Positions 24,849-37,005 are shown, counted from the stretch's first letter. The stretch is 64,000 nucleotides of DNA from Pestalotiopsis fici W106-1 (GCF_000516985.1 NW_006917099.1:248001-312000), one strand, 5' to 3'. A program made the numbers and translations. Notes: a model not told the origin generated them from the sequence alone.

Positions 24849-26838
24849 AGGAAAAAGAAAAAAAAAAAAAAAAGGAAAACCTAGGCTGACATAAAAAAAA
24901 TATTCATGCATGAGGTAGATTGGACCAACCATATCGACGGGGGATGTCCCGGATGGAGCATCCGGCGGTCGACTTGTTCTATCGAATCCATGCCCTCCTC
25001 TGTCTGGCCTTGGGGGTTTAAGAGAGAGGCAATGGATCTGGATGCTGACCTTGTTGTGACCAGTCACCTAATCTCAACTGCAATGGGCTGGATCCGGCGA
25101 TGGAGTGGGATATGCCCAGTCAGTTCGAGGCAATCAATATCAACACTTTGCTGGGGTGGTCTGAGGAGGGACATGTATGTAGTAGGTAGTTGTAGCCAGT
25201 CAGTCAGTCTTGTGTTTTGATCTTCAGGTGAAGCGGGAGGACAAGATTAGAGAACCACAGCATATTGGGGGCAGGCAGTTCTAGCCCACCAAATTCAGAA
25301 ATATCTCTACCCATTTGGGAGGCTGGGCAAGATGCTAGTTTGATGCTCGTTGACGAATTTGGCCTACAAGAAGCTCCAAGAGGGGAAATGATTCTTCTTG
25401 GTCCCAGGTTCTGGGCGGGAAACGGAAAGGGAAAAAAGACAATGGTCCACTGCACGAGGATACGCTTTGGGAGATGTCGGAAATAAAATTGAGATATCGA
25501 GGACGGTTGAGAATAAGATATCATTGTTATACCGTCCGCCTTCTATCAAAGTCGCGGATGTGGTCTCGAGTGACTCTTGTGATTATTCTCATCGATTGTT
25601 CTTTGGTTCGGTGGTACGAGTTGAATGGGAGTCACTTGTATAGCAATTGGCGAGTGTTCATCTAGATTCACGCGCTTTATTTTTAATGTCTATCTACTAT
25701 TTGTTTTCACGACAGAGGTACGGCGAAGAAGAAAAAGAAAGAGGTTCAAAGTCCCCCGCCAGTGTTTCAAATCACCACAGCGACCATCACCAGCTAGCTG
25801 CCAGCCTGACGAGCAGAGAGAGGGGGAGGAAAGAGTACAACGAAACAATCGTTACCCACCTGGTTGTTGTTTCTTAGTGCCGAACAAGACGACTGCGACT
25901 TGAAGCTATCCAGGCAACCAGCTGTCAAGCCAAACCACCAACTCACCAGCCCACCTACTCCAAGCTTGAACCCCGCGATCTGAACACTACTTCAAGCTTG
26001 GATCTGGACTTGAATAAACCTGGACCGCGATCCAAACTCCTACTTCAACCATCATCTGGAATCCAGCTCGGATCGCGAACTGATCCAAAGCCATCTTCAA
26101 CAACATCCCTTCATCATCTCTTGACCATCCATCACCCATCAAAACCAATAATTCCAATTCCCAATCTCCATTGAATTAGTTCCTGACGTCCATCTGCAAC
26201 CATCCTCGCGGACTGCAGTTGGGAACCAGTTCATCAGAGCCCAACCTCGGGCGCCCGCACTTTACATCCCCCACCCTGCTTCCATCCATCCATCCATCCA
26301 GCATCATCTCTTGTTGTCATCATCATCACTGGTAGATTGCCACCGCGCGCGCATACACAGAGTGCTGACCGCCGCTTGACATCCATCTCCCATCGCAAGA
26401 CAGCAGAAGACGGAAGCGGTGAACAAGGTGTACCTACTTTTTCTGTACCTCACTCTCCTCATACTCTCTTTCACTTCATCACGACCTTGTCGACCCCGCA
26501 ATCTGCAACTACTTCTGCAGAAACAAGTAACAAGCTGCACCTTGTGGCTAGCAACAGTGGCATCAACGCCAAGTCAACTTGCCCGATACAAAACCACAGA
26601 GTAAGTGAGCAAGTAACGGTACGCGAGCGCGTGAGATCGCAAGAGACACCGTGCTTGGTCCAGCATTAGTTCCCAAACCTGTCGTAAGACAAGACCCATC
26701 GGCACGGGAATAGACACGCGCCGAGAGGGAGGGGTGAGAGCGGAAGAGACCACACCCCTGAACAGGCGGTATACTTGTTTCTGCATAATCGCAGAGAGAC
26801 ATCTATAACATAAGACATCAGTGCTTTCACACGCGAAA
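24849..26838. other. Upstream region and long leader of the Myb/HTH-like gene
   Basis: No gene is seen. From about 25880 the sequence is C/T-rich with CATC microsatellites (26284-26305) and several small inverted repeats, as expected for a long 5' leader. A probable leader intron lies at 26601-26794. Confidence 0.5.
26601..26794 (+). other. Probable 5' UTR intron of the Myb/HTH-like gene
   Basis: Donor GTAAGT at 26601 and acceptor ATCGCAG ending at 26794, 44 bp before the ATG. Inferred from consensus only. Confidence 0.4.
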
Positions 26839-28948
26839 ATGCATATCAAGCGGGAGCACCCATCCCAGTACGACCACAGCGTCGGCGACAGTCAACCTCC
26901 GGCTCGTCGTGCCAGACTCGTTAAGCACGAGGATAATCGCACTTTCGATCAGTTGACGGGAAGAATCCAGCAAGACCATCTAGAACCTCAGCATCAACAC
27001 TTGTTTGATGCCTTTCCCACTGAGAACGCTGGCGATCAAATCCCCCCACAGCAAGAAGTACTGTCGCACATGAACAACACTGGACTTCTCATCTCCCAGC
27101 AACTTTCCAACTTGCAGCTGAATCAACAGCCTACGCAAGACAACCTATACTTGTGGAGACCGGACTTGTCTCAACTTCCTAACAGCTTCGTCTTTGGCCC
27201 AGTCGAGCAGCAGCAGCCCTTCTTGTTCCAAGGCTCCAGTGATCAGAAACAGGAGCAGCCACTGTACCAAGACTTCAGTGATCAAAGCCATCAGCAGACA
27301 CAATTCCAAGACTTCCGCAATCCAATCCAGCAGCAGCCAATGCCCCAAAGCCACCCCTCGGAGCCTGTTCACGAGAAGATAGAGCAAGGTCGGGTCAAGA
27401 TGGAAGAGACAATGACTTTCCCTGCTGCCTTCGGAGTTAACGAAGATCAATGGAAGGTAAGTCTCATCACGAGTTCCCTCGACGACCCAACCCCCATGCC
27501 CAATAACTCCTTCATTTCCTTTACGATAGATGAGACAAAACCAGTCCCCGGCTGTGAACTAATTGTGAATCATCATCTGCAGGTTGAGAACCCGTACGGA
27601 AACGATGTCCTGTCAGAGCTGCCGGGAGCTGGTACATTGAATAATGGCATCCAACAAACGAGCGGCTATAATGTCTCAGTTCGGAATCTTGGGCCTGTCC
27701 AATTCCAGAGCCACAACAGCAATCAGAACTTCCTTAATGCCAGTAGGGCGGCTGTCGGAAATGGCTTGGTTCCGCAAATGTGGCCCGCCTTGGAGGACCA
27801 GGCCCAGTCTGCAAACGACTTCTTTATGCCCTCGTTTGACTTGGGCCAAACGACCACAGGCTTTTCCGAACAGCCTCGTTTGCAGGGACCCTTCAACACA
27901 CAGGCTCAGCTAAACCATCGTTTTGGCCTGAGCCAAGCCCCCACGCAAAGCAACTGGGCTACCAACACCCAAGTCCAGGGGCTTGCGGGGGGCTTTCAAA
28001 TGAACCATGGGCTCAGTCCCGATGCTGTACTTTTCAACGGCATCCCAGCCACAGGAACGTTGAATTCAGTCATTAACCCCATGACTTTCAACCCGACAAT
28101 GGGTTTCGACATATCCTACCCTGAGGGCACCGTCTCGCCAAAGGCTCTGCAGATAAACCCCTCGCCTGACACTCCTACAGTCCCGCCTGAGCCAGACCAG
28201 AGCCTCCTGATGACGGGCAACGATGAGCAGCTTTCCAGCTCATCTTCTACCATCAAGCTTGATGCGTCCCCTGCTCCGACTAAAAAGGTGAACGCAAAGG
28301 GGCGTACCGAGCTTCCCGACAAGCCCTATGGTTCAAACCAGAGCTCATCATCGAGCTCTAGCTCGGATGGTAACAGAAGTGCCAAGACCCAGCAGATACC
28401 CCAGCGCCCGAAGAAGTTCTCTGAGCTTCGGCCCAAGCCAGCACGAAGCGCCTTGCTAGATCAATCGAGTTCTGCAAAGCCCCAGCTCTCCCCGGCAAAG
28501 TTGCATCGCCAAAAACAGAACAAGTTTCTCCTCGAGAAGAAGCGTGAAGGCATGTCATACAAGGACATCAAGCGCGAGGGTGGGTTCACCGAAGCAGAGT
28601 CGACTCTTAGAGGCCGATTCCGCACGCTCACGGTGGCACCGGCCGAGCGAGTCAGGAAGCCCGCTTGGAAGGCTGGAGATGTAAGTTCACTTTTTTCATT
28701 GCTGTGTTATACCTTGGACCTTGCACAGAAGCACAACCACGAACTGCAGGAACAAAGCTAACCAATCGTTGATTCTGCAGGACGAGTTGCTACGCCAAGG
28801 CGTTCGCAAGTATGCCAAGGGAGCAGACATCAATACGGCCAAGATTCCCTGGGCAAAGGTGGCCAACTATCTGAAGGCCCACGGTGCGTCGTACAACTTC
28901 AGCGTCGGTGCCTGCTCCAAGCGCTGGGAGGCAAGGGAAGAAAAGTGA
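26839..28948 (+). CDS. Myb/HTH-like putative transcription factor
   Basis: Three exons, 26839-27456, 27583-28680 and 28781-28948, give 627 residues. The first 450 residues are rich in Gln, Asn, Pro and Ser, as in activation regions. The DNA-binding part is C-terminal: a helix-turn-helix-like block (FLLEKKREGMSYKDIKRE, then TEAESTLRGRFRTLT, about residues 517-555) followed by a Myb/SANT-like segment (KPAWKAGD, DELLRQGVRKY, IPWAKVANYL, SKRWEAREE, about 565-627). This paired arrangement is seen in a lineage-specific group of fungal regulators. Targets are unknown. Start: MHIKREHPS at 26839; an ATG 6 codons upstream (26821) is possible. Intron 1 is a multiple of three without stops. The 5.6 kb empty upstream region fits a regulator with extended control sequence. 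Confidence 0.8.
27457..27582 (+). other. In-frame intron 1 of the Myb/HTH-like gene
   Basis: GTAAGT donor at 27457, AACTAAT branch, CTGCAG acceptor ending at 27582. It is 126 nt, phase 0, and open throughout, so retention would insert 42 residues without breaking the frame. Confidence 0.7.
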
Positions 28949-29327
28949 TGTTGGCCACAGCATCAGCATGTGAAGGAAGAAGACGTGGAGTCAGACAATG
29001 TGTAGGAAGTACGAGTTTTGTTTTGTGGTTTGTTTGTATTGTGGTGTTTGCATTGGAAAGTGCATCACTTGTCATTGGAGTTCTATCTTGTTGACAGGAC
29101 AGATCTAAAGCTTTCGCGAAGGATGCAGATTTGGTTTCCCCCTATGTTGTCTGTTTTTAGTAGAGCATTCACCAGGCGTTTGAGGCATACCTGTTGTTTT
29201 CCTGTCATCTTCGTGTCTACCCACGAGAAAGTTTGCCAGGCCTCCATAGCTTGCAGTTCGATAGTTTTTCTCTATAAAAGAAACTCAAAGTTTCCAAACT
29301 CTCTTTCCGGGCCATTCATGAGCATTT
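28949..29327. other. Convergent intergenic region, no gene seen
   Basis: T/G-rich sequence between the ends of two convergent genes; presumably both 3' UTRs. Confidence 0.5.
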
Positions 29328-30573
29328 CTATAAGTTACCAAGAACCGTCTCCTCTCTGGGCTTGAATCCAATCTTCTCGAGTACGTTGAAGAGGAGTGCC
29401 GGTTCCTGTTTGATGGCATCGTACAGCTCCTGAGTCTTGACTAGCGCCGTGCCAGCCAGGAGCGTGCCATTGAGCGCAACGTGCCCAAGCTCTCTGCCGC
29501 CGTCACGACCGGTGACAATCGGTGCGCCCTCAACGGCGCGTGGGCACAGCGCAATAACCTTGTCAGTCATGGCCATGTTGTAGCTGAACTGGGCCTCGCC
29601 TTGGCCCGCGATATCATTGCTCGCTTCCGCGAGTGCCAGCCGCGCCGCCCGCCGGTACAGGCTCACGTACTTGGCGTGCAGTTCCTCGGCAGTGGTGTCG
29701 GGCGTAATGGCCTCACGCAGGATTGCAAAGGGCAAATCGCGCAGCTGATCATCCGAGCCCTCGGCCAAGACATTCCACGCCGAAGCAGCATCTCCATCCA
29801 AGCCAGTCCTCATCTGCTCCACGGGCAACAGCTGCAAATGACGGTGCGGCTGACTGGCGCCTGAGTGGGGACCCGAGTTGAAGAAGACGAAGAGCTCACT
29901 CCTTCTGCTGTCCGTTTTGCTTACACCATCGCCATCACTAGCAGCAGCAGCATCCTCCTTGTAGGCCCGCACGCAAGCCAGGGCAGCCGCCAAGTCGTCG
30001 CTCTCCAGGACGTGCGTCTGGGGCTTGAACTGCCGCGTAATGAGGATAAAGTGCTCGGGGACGATGGCGAACTTGTTGAGGACGAGGGCGTGCGAGGGTG
30101 CGAGGTCCTTTACCACGGTCATGGACGGGAGGGGGTTTTCGAACGGGTTGAAGGCCTTCTTGTCCTTTTTCATTTCATCCTTCTTGTCCTGCTCATCGGA
30201 CGGAGGAGGGCCTTTCGGCTTGGAGGCTAGGGCGGGCGAGAATCGGAGCTGGAACTACGCAAAGAGGAACGAGAAATCTACATGTTGAGCGATCCATTTT
30301 GCTTCTTACTTTCACAGAACGAAGAAAGGGGGGAATCTTCTGGCAACTCCCTCCGAGAGATATGAGACGGAGACGGGAAGATGAACAAAGACACAAGATT
30401 TGGGAGATACGAAGGAGTGGGCGGCTACCTACCTGGACAGAGTTCAGTTTGAGGAGCGCGACTTGTGTGGGGAAGTACGTCAGGTCGCCGGTCGCCTTTG
30501 CCTGGCCAAATGCCGTCTTGACCAGGCTTGGCAGGTTTGCCGGGGCTCGGATAGGAGGCATATTGTTTGTCAT
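29328..30573 (-). CDS. Ap4A phosphorylase / ATP adenylyltransferase (Apa1/2-like)
   Basis: Exon 1 30573-30433 and exon 2 30254-29328, with a 178-nt phase-0 intron (CAG|GTAGGT to GCGTAG), encode 355 residues. The splice gives SVQ-FQLRFSPALASKPK, matching the N-terminal part of the family. FNPFENPLP and HFILITRQF are followed by the HIT-like catalytic motif SGASQPHRHLQLLP with the two His near residues 184 and 186. The enzyme phosphorolyses diadenosine tetraphosphate to ADP and ATP (reverse: ATP adenylyltransferase), controlling Ap4A levels in the cytosol. Start: ATG at 30573 (MTNNMPPIRAP); the second ATG at 30561 is equally plausible. An Ala/Asp/Ser-rich insertion near residues 148-165 is not conserved in the family. 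Confidence 0.92.
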
Positions 30574-31027
30574 TATATTCGTTTGTGATGATTTGTCTTT
30601 TAACTTGGTGTCTAATTAGAGGGAACCGTGTTCAGTCGTTTGGACTCGTCGTCTCAGATGGGCGTGAATGAAGCGTGGTGATCCAAAGGTGTATCGGACC
30701 TTCCTTGCAGGCGAGACATCCCCCGGCAATTGTGGGTCGTACTTCAATGTTGCTTGCATACTACAAAAGCACAGCATCAGCAACATAATACGTACCTAGC
30801 TAATAGGTAGTTGGGCAGATATCGCGATACCTTTTTGAGCAGGAGAATCGATGAATTCATACATGATTTGAGTAATCAATGCTTCTTCTTACGGATCAAA
30901 ATGTGAGGGGCACAAATAAACAACGATAGATCAAGTCAGGTAAATCTCGTCTTTGAACTCCGGCAAAACATCAATCATTACACCCATTTTAAATGACTGT
31001 ACTCTGCAAAAGTGCCCAGAACAGAAA
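30574..31027. other. Intergenic region, no gene seen
   Basis: The upstream region of the Ap4A phosphorylase gene and 3' flank of the SurE gene. No motif I can support. Confidence 0.5.
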
Positions 31028-32171
31028 TCAACTTGGAGGACATGCTAACATGTTCTTCAACCTATTACGCATAAACCTCTGCTCTTCAACTCCAGCATTC
31101 TTCTTGCTGGTTGCCTCGAGCAGAGTGATAGTGATGGAACAATGCGTGTCAAACTGGAGAAAGTTTTGGTCCGTACCGCAGTACTCCCAGTCGGCCATGT
31201 TCCCTTCTCTATCCGTATCAAGGCGGGTCAAGAACCATTCCCACTTGCTCGTCTCGTTGCAGTCGTTGTTTTGCCAATCTGGAATAATGTCAGTCCCAAA
31301 TTTACTCAAAGCGGCAGTTCTCTGCTGTAAAGCACGTCTCTCTGATGTCTAGAAGCGACCATTGAAGGAAAAGGAATGATTTTGGTTTCTTACTTGGAAA
31401 ATTCACATTGAGAAAGGTGTTTTGCGGCATGTACGGCTTTCCGCCTGTTAGCAAGGCCTGGGTAAACTGATAGGCCATATCATTATAGAGACTGTGGCGG
31501 TATGTAGGCGGTTTGTCGTATCGCATAACGCCCCAAGCCGCACCCGAAAAGGCAATTGTAGGGATGCCACGCCGAGCAGTATACTGGGCGACTCCTACGG
31601 TGCCAGATACCTCGGTGAGAGACGCTACGTTGGGACCGTTATTAGGCCCCACGAGCACCAGATCAGCCGATTGATTCTGCCATATTCGAGGGGCGAATTG
31701 GTCCAAACCGTAGCGGGCTGCTGTGACAGGGTATGAGTTGACCCAGTTGAGCCGCCCAGACGGGTCGCTTACATTGGTACCGTATCTGAAGTCATGATAG
31801 CAGCCATCACACGTTTCCGGGCAATTTTTGCAGGCAATATCAGAGCATTCTAACAGCAGATGCTCCGGACAAGGATCGCAAGTATCAAATTGGCACCTTG
31901 TCATCCTGGGCTCGGGCTCTTCATCCAAGGAGCCTACACAGGGAGGTTCAGTGTCTCGAGCTTTGCGGGCTCTCGTTGAGTTGAACTCACCTTTGCTTGA
32001 CTGATCTATGGCTGGAGCTGAAAGTATGGCGTCGTGCCCAGCCTGTACAATCGTATCGTAGAAAAGTCGGATAGACAAATCAGCCCAGCCATCATCGTTG
32101 GTGTGAAGAATACGAAGTCCCTGTGCGCTCCATACGGCCAGGGCGCCGACGAGTATAGTGATGAGACGCAT
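31028..32171 (-). CDS. Secreted SurE-type phosphatase/5'-nucleotidase
   Basis: Exons 32171-31991, 31933-31394 and 31278-31028 give 323 residues; introns are 57 nt (in frame, open) and 115 nt. The N-terminus is a signal peptide (MRLITILVGALAVWSAQG) directly followed by the SurE metal-binding motif RILHTNDDGW (Asp26, Asp27). LVGPNNGPNV and the RGIPTIAFSGA block are the other SurE core elements. SurE enzymes are metal-dependent phosphatases acting on nucleoside monophosphates and related substrates; with a signal peptide this one acts outside the cell or in the secretory path. A Cys-dense segment (8 Cys in about 32 residues, near residues 92-123) is unusual. The last exon carries WQNNDCNETSKWEWF and more Cys. 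Confidence 0.88.
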
Positions 32172-33106
32172 TATATCTTGGTAATATGCAGTGATGAGGA
32201 GGCACGAAGAATAAGACAAATAAAGAAGGACAAAGCAGGGCTCATCTTGCTTCTCAAGCGTGAGTTGTAGAAACTTATATACCTAAAGTCTATCGGCATA
32301 TGGAACTTTTGTAAGGAGAAAGATTTTACGACATGTGCAATCTACCTGGATACCCATCACTAATATCATAGAGCCAAAATCCGGACGTCCAGTCACAATG
32401 CTGATTACAGTTAAAGAAGAGTCGATGCCTAAATGCAGAGTCGCCGCGAGGCGCCGAATTAAGGGGAAAAAAAAAAAAAAAAACAACTAAACCTTCCTCT
32501 GGCCAGGCTCCGGTTGAGGCCGCACGCCAAAGGAGGGAAGAAAAGAAAAGGAAAAGCATTCTGGATGGTTGATGTCATCGTTCACGGTTGTATTCTGCTG
32601 GTAGTGTTTTTCAGCTGTAGTCCGCCATATTTCACGACTCCATTATCCACCAAAAGTTTCCTAATCGAGCAGACGACAGCCATGCATGAGCTGAAAAGGG
32701 AAGAACATTCTTTTGTGGGGAGAAGAACCGGGGGACTAGGTGTCCTCGGGTGTCAATAGCGCTTCCGCTGGCCTAAGGCGGCCGCTATATTTCAAGGTTG
32801 TACCTAAAAGATTGGACACCTTGAGGTGATTGGACCGGCGTCTGCTGGGGCCCAAGAGTGCCCCATAGTATTATTGGGCTCGAGACAACCTTGTCGCGTG
32901 TTTCGAAGCTTTCACGACGACTTGGAAGTCTGGGACTTTTCGTCTTTCCTGTCACTTAATACAGGTTAACAAGGCCGAACACACCTTCAACACTCTTGGA
33001 AAGAGCAGAAGTGTCTTCAACAGACCTTCGGAAGGGTGCTTACGTCGCAGCTATACTAATGCACCTCTCAGAACGACGTCGGCTACCTGGTTCTACTCGC
33101 TACATC
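32172..33106. other. Divergent intergenic region SurE-type / amidotransferase
   Basis: Shared upstream sequence of two divergent genes. It holds an A homopolymer at 32465-32482 and the TATA element listed separately. No gene is seen. Confidence 0.5.
32274..32281 (-). promoter_or_regulatory. TATA box of the SurE-type gene
   Basis: TATATAAG on the minus strand, 103 bp before the ATG. The position and sequence fit a canonical TATA element. Confidence 0.5.
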
Positions 33107-34011
33107 ATGTCCTCGTATCCTGCTGCAGAGTCTGACGCAAAGACCATGTTGCCAACGCCCAGAAAACCCCTGAGCATCGCCATCCTCCTCAACTCATACC
33201 GCTCAAAATTCCTACCTGCTATCCAGGCATCATACACCAAAGCCATCGGTGCCGTGGCCCCGGATGCGCGGCTCACATTTTTTGAGCCCGCCAACCGGCC
33301 CGACGACGACCTGCCGGACCCGGCTCTTTTTGACCTCATCGTCTTTGGCGGTGCTAATGTGGATGCGCGCAAGTCACACATGTGGATTTTGAGGATACAC
33401 CACTTTTTACTTAGGTTGGTGCTGTGCCATCCAAATCAGAAGATATTAGGATTATGTTGGGGACATCAGACGATTGCAAGGGTGTTTGGCGGCAAGATCG
33501 CCGACATGGACGTCCCGGAAGTGAGTATGATCCAAATCTAGTGGTTGTTTCACCCACCCCAAGAGACACTGGCTAACCTCGATCCCAGATGGGCGTCAAG
33601 GCCGTCGACCTAACCAAGGAGGGCATTGGCTTCTTCTCAAGTGTTGCCAAAAGCAGTAACACCCTCATGATCCAGCAACACCACCGACGAGAAGTCGTCG
33701 AACCCGGGCAAGGCTTTTCTGCACTTGCCGAGGGTAACCAGATTCTCATGAACCAACAGAGGACCATTCTGACATTCCAGGGACACCCAGAAAAGGACGC
33801 CCAGACGGCCAGGCTCCGAATGCACGACTCCCAACGCTGGTTTGGGTTCAGCAGCTCGGATGAGAAAAACTGGGCCGACCTGGACGCCAGTCTCGAGCTG
33901 GAACACCAAGGCGATGTCATCTGGGAACGTATACTTGAATGGGTCAGAGAGCCTACAGTGGATGCCGAAATGCAGATGGATCGCGAGCCGCATCGCGAAT
34001 CAAAAATATAG
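33107..34011 (+). CDS. Class I glutamine amidotransferase-like protein
   Basis: Exons 33107-33520 and 33589-34011 (68-nt intron, GTGAGT donor, CTAAC branch, CCCAG acceptor) give 278 residues. The GATase-1 triad is visible: the nucleophile elbow ILGLCWGHQ, then FQGHPEKD with His and Glu. LIVFGGANVDARKSHMWILR precedes the Cys. It resembles small stand-alone fungal amidotransferase-domain proteins (such as yeast YLR126C) of unknown substrate, rather than GMP synthase or carbamoyl phosphate synthase, because no synthetase domain follows. The start at MSSYPAAESD is chosen; an in-frame ATG at 32996 would add 37 residues without family resemblance. Confidence 0.85.
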
Positions 34012-34318
34012 AATTTTCAATATCTCGAGGTCTGGATTGAGACGGCTCACATTAATTCTATTGTACTTAAATATAGTCGTACATGTGTATACCCTTGTCT
34101 CCTATGCAGTGAACTCTTGCATGGTACATGGCTACAAGTTTCGGGAGTGAATGTGCGTCTGTAAATCGTCATGATAGCCGCACCTTGGCACTTTATACTG
34201 TGTCGAGAAAATCGAGTAAATTTCTGGGAATGTGCCCCTGGAAGCTGCCATGTTGACCTCCTCTCCCTGTAGTAATGTGTCTCTGTATTTTGGGACTCCA
34301 TCGTGTCGGAGGGTTTGA
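34012..34318. other. Convergent intergenic region, no gene seen
   Basis: About 300 AT-rich bases between convergent stop codons; presumably 3' UTRs only. Confidence 0.5.
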
Positions 34319-35650
34319 TTAGCTAGGCCCCAATGAAGTGTGTGTCTCCCTTATGGGCTGCTTTGGCGACGTTGTTGGTTGCTCATTGTCCTCGGTAGAC
34401 GCGACAGTAATGAGCTGTGGCTGTTCTGCTTCGACTGGCTCCTCCTCTGGTCTGAAGCGATCCTCCTCGTCATGAGATGCCACACGGTGGACACGGCGCT
34501 GTTCGATTCTGCGGCGCCAGGGCTTGTAGATGATGACAGAACCTATTCCGGCGACTAGGAAAAGCCCGCAGATGCAACCTCCGATAATTTCAAAGTTGTC
34601 GCCAATGGCACTGACACCATCCCAAAAGCTACCTTCGGGCTCGGCCACATTCTGGACAAGGGACAGGATCTGTACGATACCAATAAAGGCCGAAACGACA
34701 ACAGTGATACCCGTCAGAACGATAGAGTAATACAAGATTGCTACCGTGTCCCGTGCAAAGGCTTTGGATGTGTACAGAGCCATCATCAATGCACCATCCG
34801 TAGTGTCCAAAAGACACATGCCGGCTGCATGAAATTAGTAAAAGATTCTATAGACGATTAGAAAGAAGCAAAATGACTATCACTTACATGTGAACAGGAT
34901 GGGGAAAATCAGGATAATCCAGAGACTTGTTCCGGCAGCACCTTGGATACTGGCAATACCAAGAATAGCAATCTCAGAGCTCGTGTCAAAACCCAAGCCA
35001 AAGAGGACGCCCAGCGGATACATCTTCCAGGGGCGATCCACGACACGAAAGACTTTGCGGAACACATTGGCCATGAAACCGGCGCCCTCAAGCTGGAGGT
35101 TTGCCGCCGCCTCATCTTCATTCTCGCCCTCGCCAACCTCGTGGTGCGGGTCGGGCTGTTGCAGAACCTGGCGCAGCCGCACAATCAGACGGTACAGAAT
35201 CCAGCCGTTGCCCACAGAGAGCAGGACGAGAAACGCGGCGCTGACGCTGGTGCCAATGATGCCACCAATGTACTGGAAATTGTCAAAGCGGTCGCGCAGC
35301 GCCCCCGAGGTCGCCGCCACGACGATGCACGTGATGATGACAATGGTGGAGTGGCCCAGGCTGAAAAAGGTGCCAACGGTGACGGGTCGCTGGCCCGAGG
35401 CAATCAAGCGCCGCGTCATGAGATCAATGGCTGAGATGTGGTCGGCGTCGAGGGCGTGCCGCAGGCCCAGCGTGTACGAAAGCACGGCCGGCGTGATCAT
35501 CTTGGGGTAGTAATGCAGGACCACGCCGACGGCCGCCCATACGACGGCGTTCACCAACACTAAAAGTGCGATGATGTTGACGACGGGTAAAGGCAATGCT
35601 TTGAACCTGGCCAGAGGGCCGACGAATCCAAATCGTTCAAGCCGAGGCAT
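34319..35650 (-). CDS. NicO/NiCoT-family nickel (cobalt) transporter
   Basis: Exons 35650-34888 and 34824-34319, with a 63-nt intron (GTAAGT donor, TACTAAT branch, ATGCAG acceptor), encode 422 residues. The signature of the family is present: RHALDADHIS in the second membrane segment (HX4DH, metal selectivity), LGHSTIV, LGFDTSSEIA, and after the splice GMCLLDTTDGALM. About eight membrane segments are visible; the cytosolic loop around residues 170-200 and the C-terminal tail after about residue 350 are acidic. The protein imports nickel (or cobalt) across the plasma membrane, probably to supply urease. In the family this is a high-affinity proton-coupled carrier; the metal preference cannot be read from sequence. 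Confidence 0.92.
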
Positions 35651-37000
35651 CCCGATGGTTAGAGCTGAGACGAGTGGCTATACGACAAGAATCACGCCTC
35701 TGAATTCCAACAAAAAAGCATGCCCCAAGCAGGCCAACCCAAAACACTCAAAACACTAGGAATTAACTCGAAAAGAGTTGTTTTTTTTTCTATCGGCGAA
35801 CTTGTGATAAGTGAAAAATTGCGTGATGCCCTTTCCCCTCCTCACGATACCCCACAGTTGTATGCAGCTTCATGAGCAAATACTGCCACTAATAGTCTTG
35901 GCGGGGATCTGTTCTAGACAAAGATAAGACAAAAGGACTCGCAGATGCTGAGAGTCGATCTCTATCCCTTACCAATCAGAGCCCGCTTACTGGCCAGGAT
36001 TCTCGACTATATCAGGCATCAATGCCGTGAACTTCATACTACTAGTAGTTATTTATATGTCTCTGAGTATTTTGATGAGATGCGTTAATTTGTCAGCTTT
36101 TGTGTTCTGGCCTATTTCATGTTATTTCGTAGTCTTGTGCAACATACTAGGAGTTCTTCAATGCATTAGAGTTTCTTCTTCTCCTCTGTGTCTTTCTATA
36201 ACGTTGCCGCCCAACGCGCAAATGACACCCGTCATGTCTTATAATCTTGAAGTAACCACGAGACTAGGTAGCTTTGCGATAAGAATTCATGGGCAGCCAA
36301 CGGGTTGAGCCAATCTTGAAAAACGTTAATGTAGTTTACAACCAAAGTACGACATATTTACTTGTATTATGTAATACAGCGTGTCCAGTCTTAAAAATGA
36401 GAGAATAATTGTGATGGGCCACGACATGAAAGTCGTGTGAGAATTGCCAGGTATACAGCACTAATGCCGGCAGGCGACTAACTGAAATCTCAAGCATGAC
36501 AAGGTCCACAAGCTCTAGGTGACATGATGACACCCGAGACACCTTACCCAGCATAGATGGGCGTGATACCGATGCTAGTTCTGTATTCAAGGGAGCGTGC
36601 CGGATGCACAAAGTAGTGAGACATGGCCATGTATACGAACTCTTGATCAGATGCTACGGGACTGCTGCAACTCTACCAGGAGGAGCAGGCTGGACAGTCG
36701 AGGGTCGATAGATGGCAAAAACTCATGTCTATACTATAAAATGCCACATGAGATGGCGCCGCAAACACATGGCCTGCATGGTAGCCCGATAGCTCTTATT
36801 GAATATCTGTGCTATCGCCGCCCTTATCTACAATTCGGATGATATTCCGGCACCATCCCAGTGACTGTGGAGAGTTGCGGAAGATAATGGGACAATCGTG
36901 GGCGCGATCAGCGGGCGAGCTCTTGGGATAGCAAGTCCGAAACCGGCTCTCGACGGAAGCAGTCATCCATTCTTTCAAAGCTTCTGGTGCAATTGGGGAA
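35651..37000. other. Gene-free flank left of the retrotransposon island
   Basis: About 1.35 kb of ordinary base composition without recognisable genes; it includes the upstream region of the nickel transporter. The change to AT-rich sequence is abrupt and falls inside the LTR that begins at 37006. Confidence 0.55.
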
Positions 37001-37005
37001 ATGGG
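37001..37005. repeat. Target-site duplication ATGGG, left copy
   Basis: Five bases identical to 49095-49099, directly outside the two ends of the outer LTR element. Confidence 0.9.
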
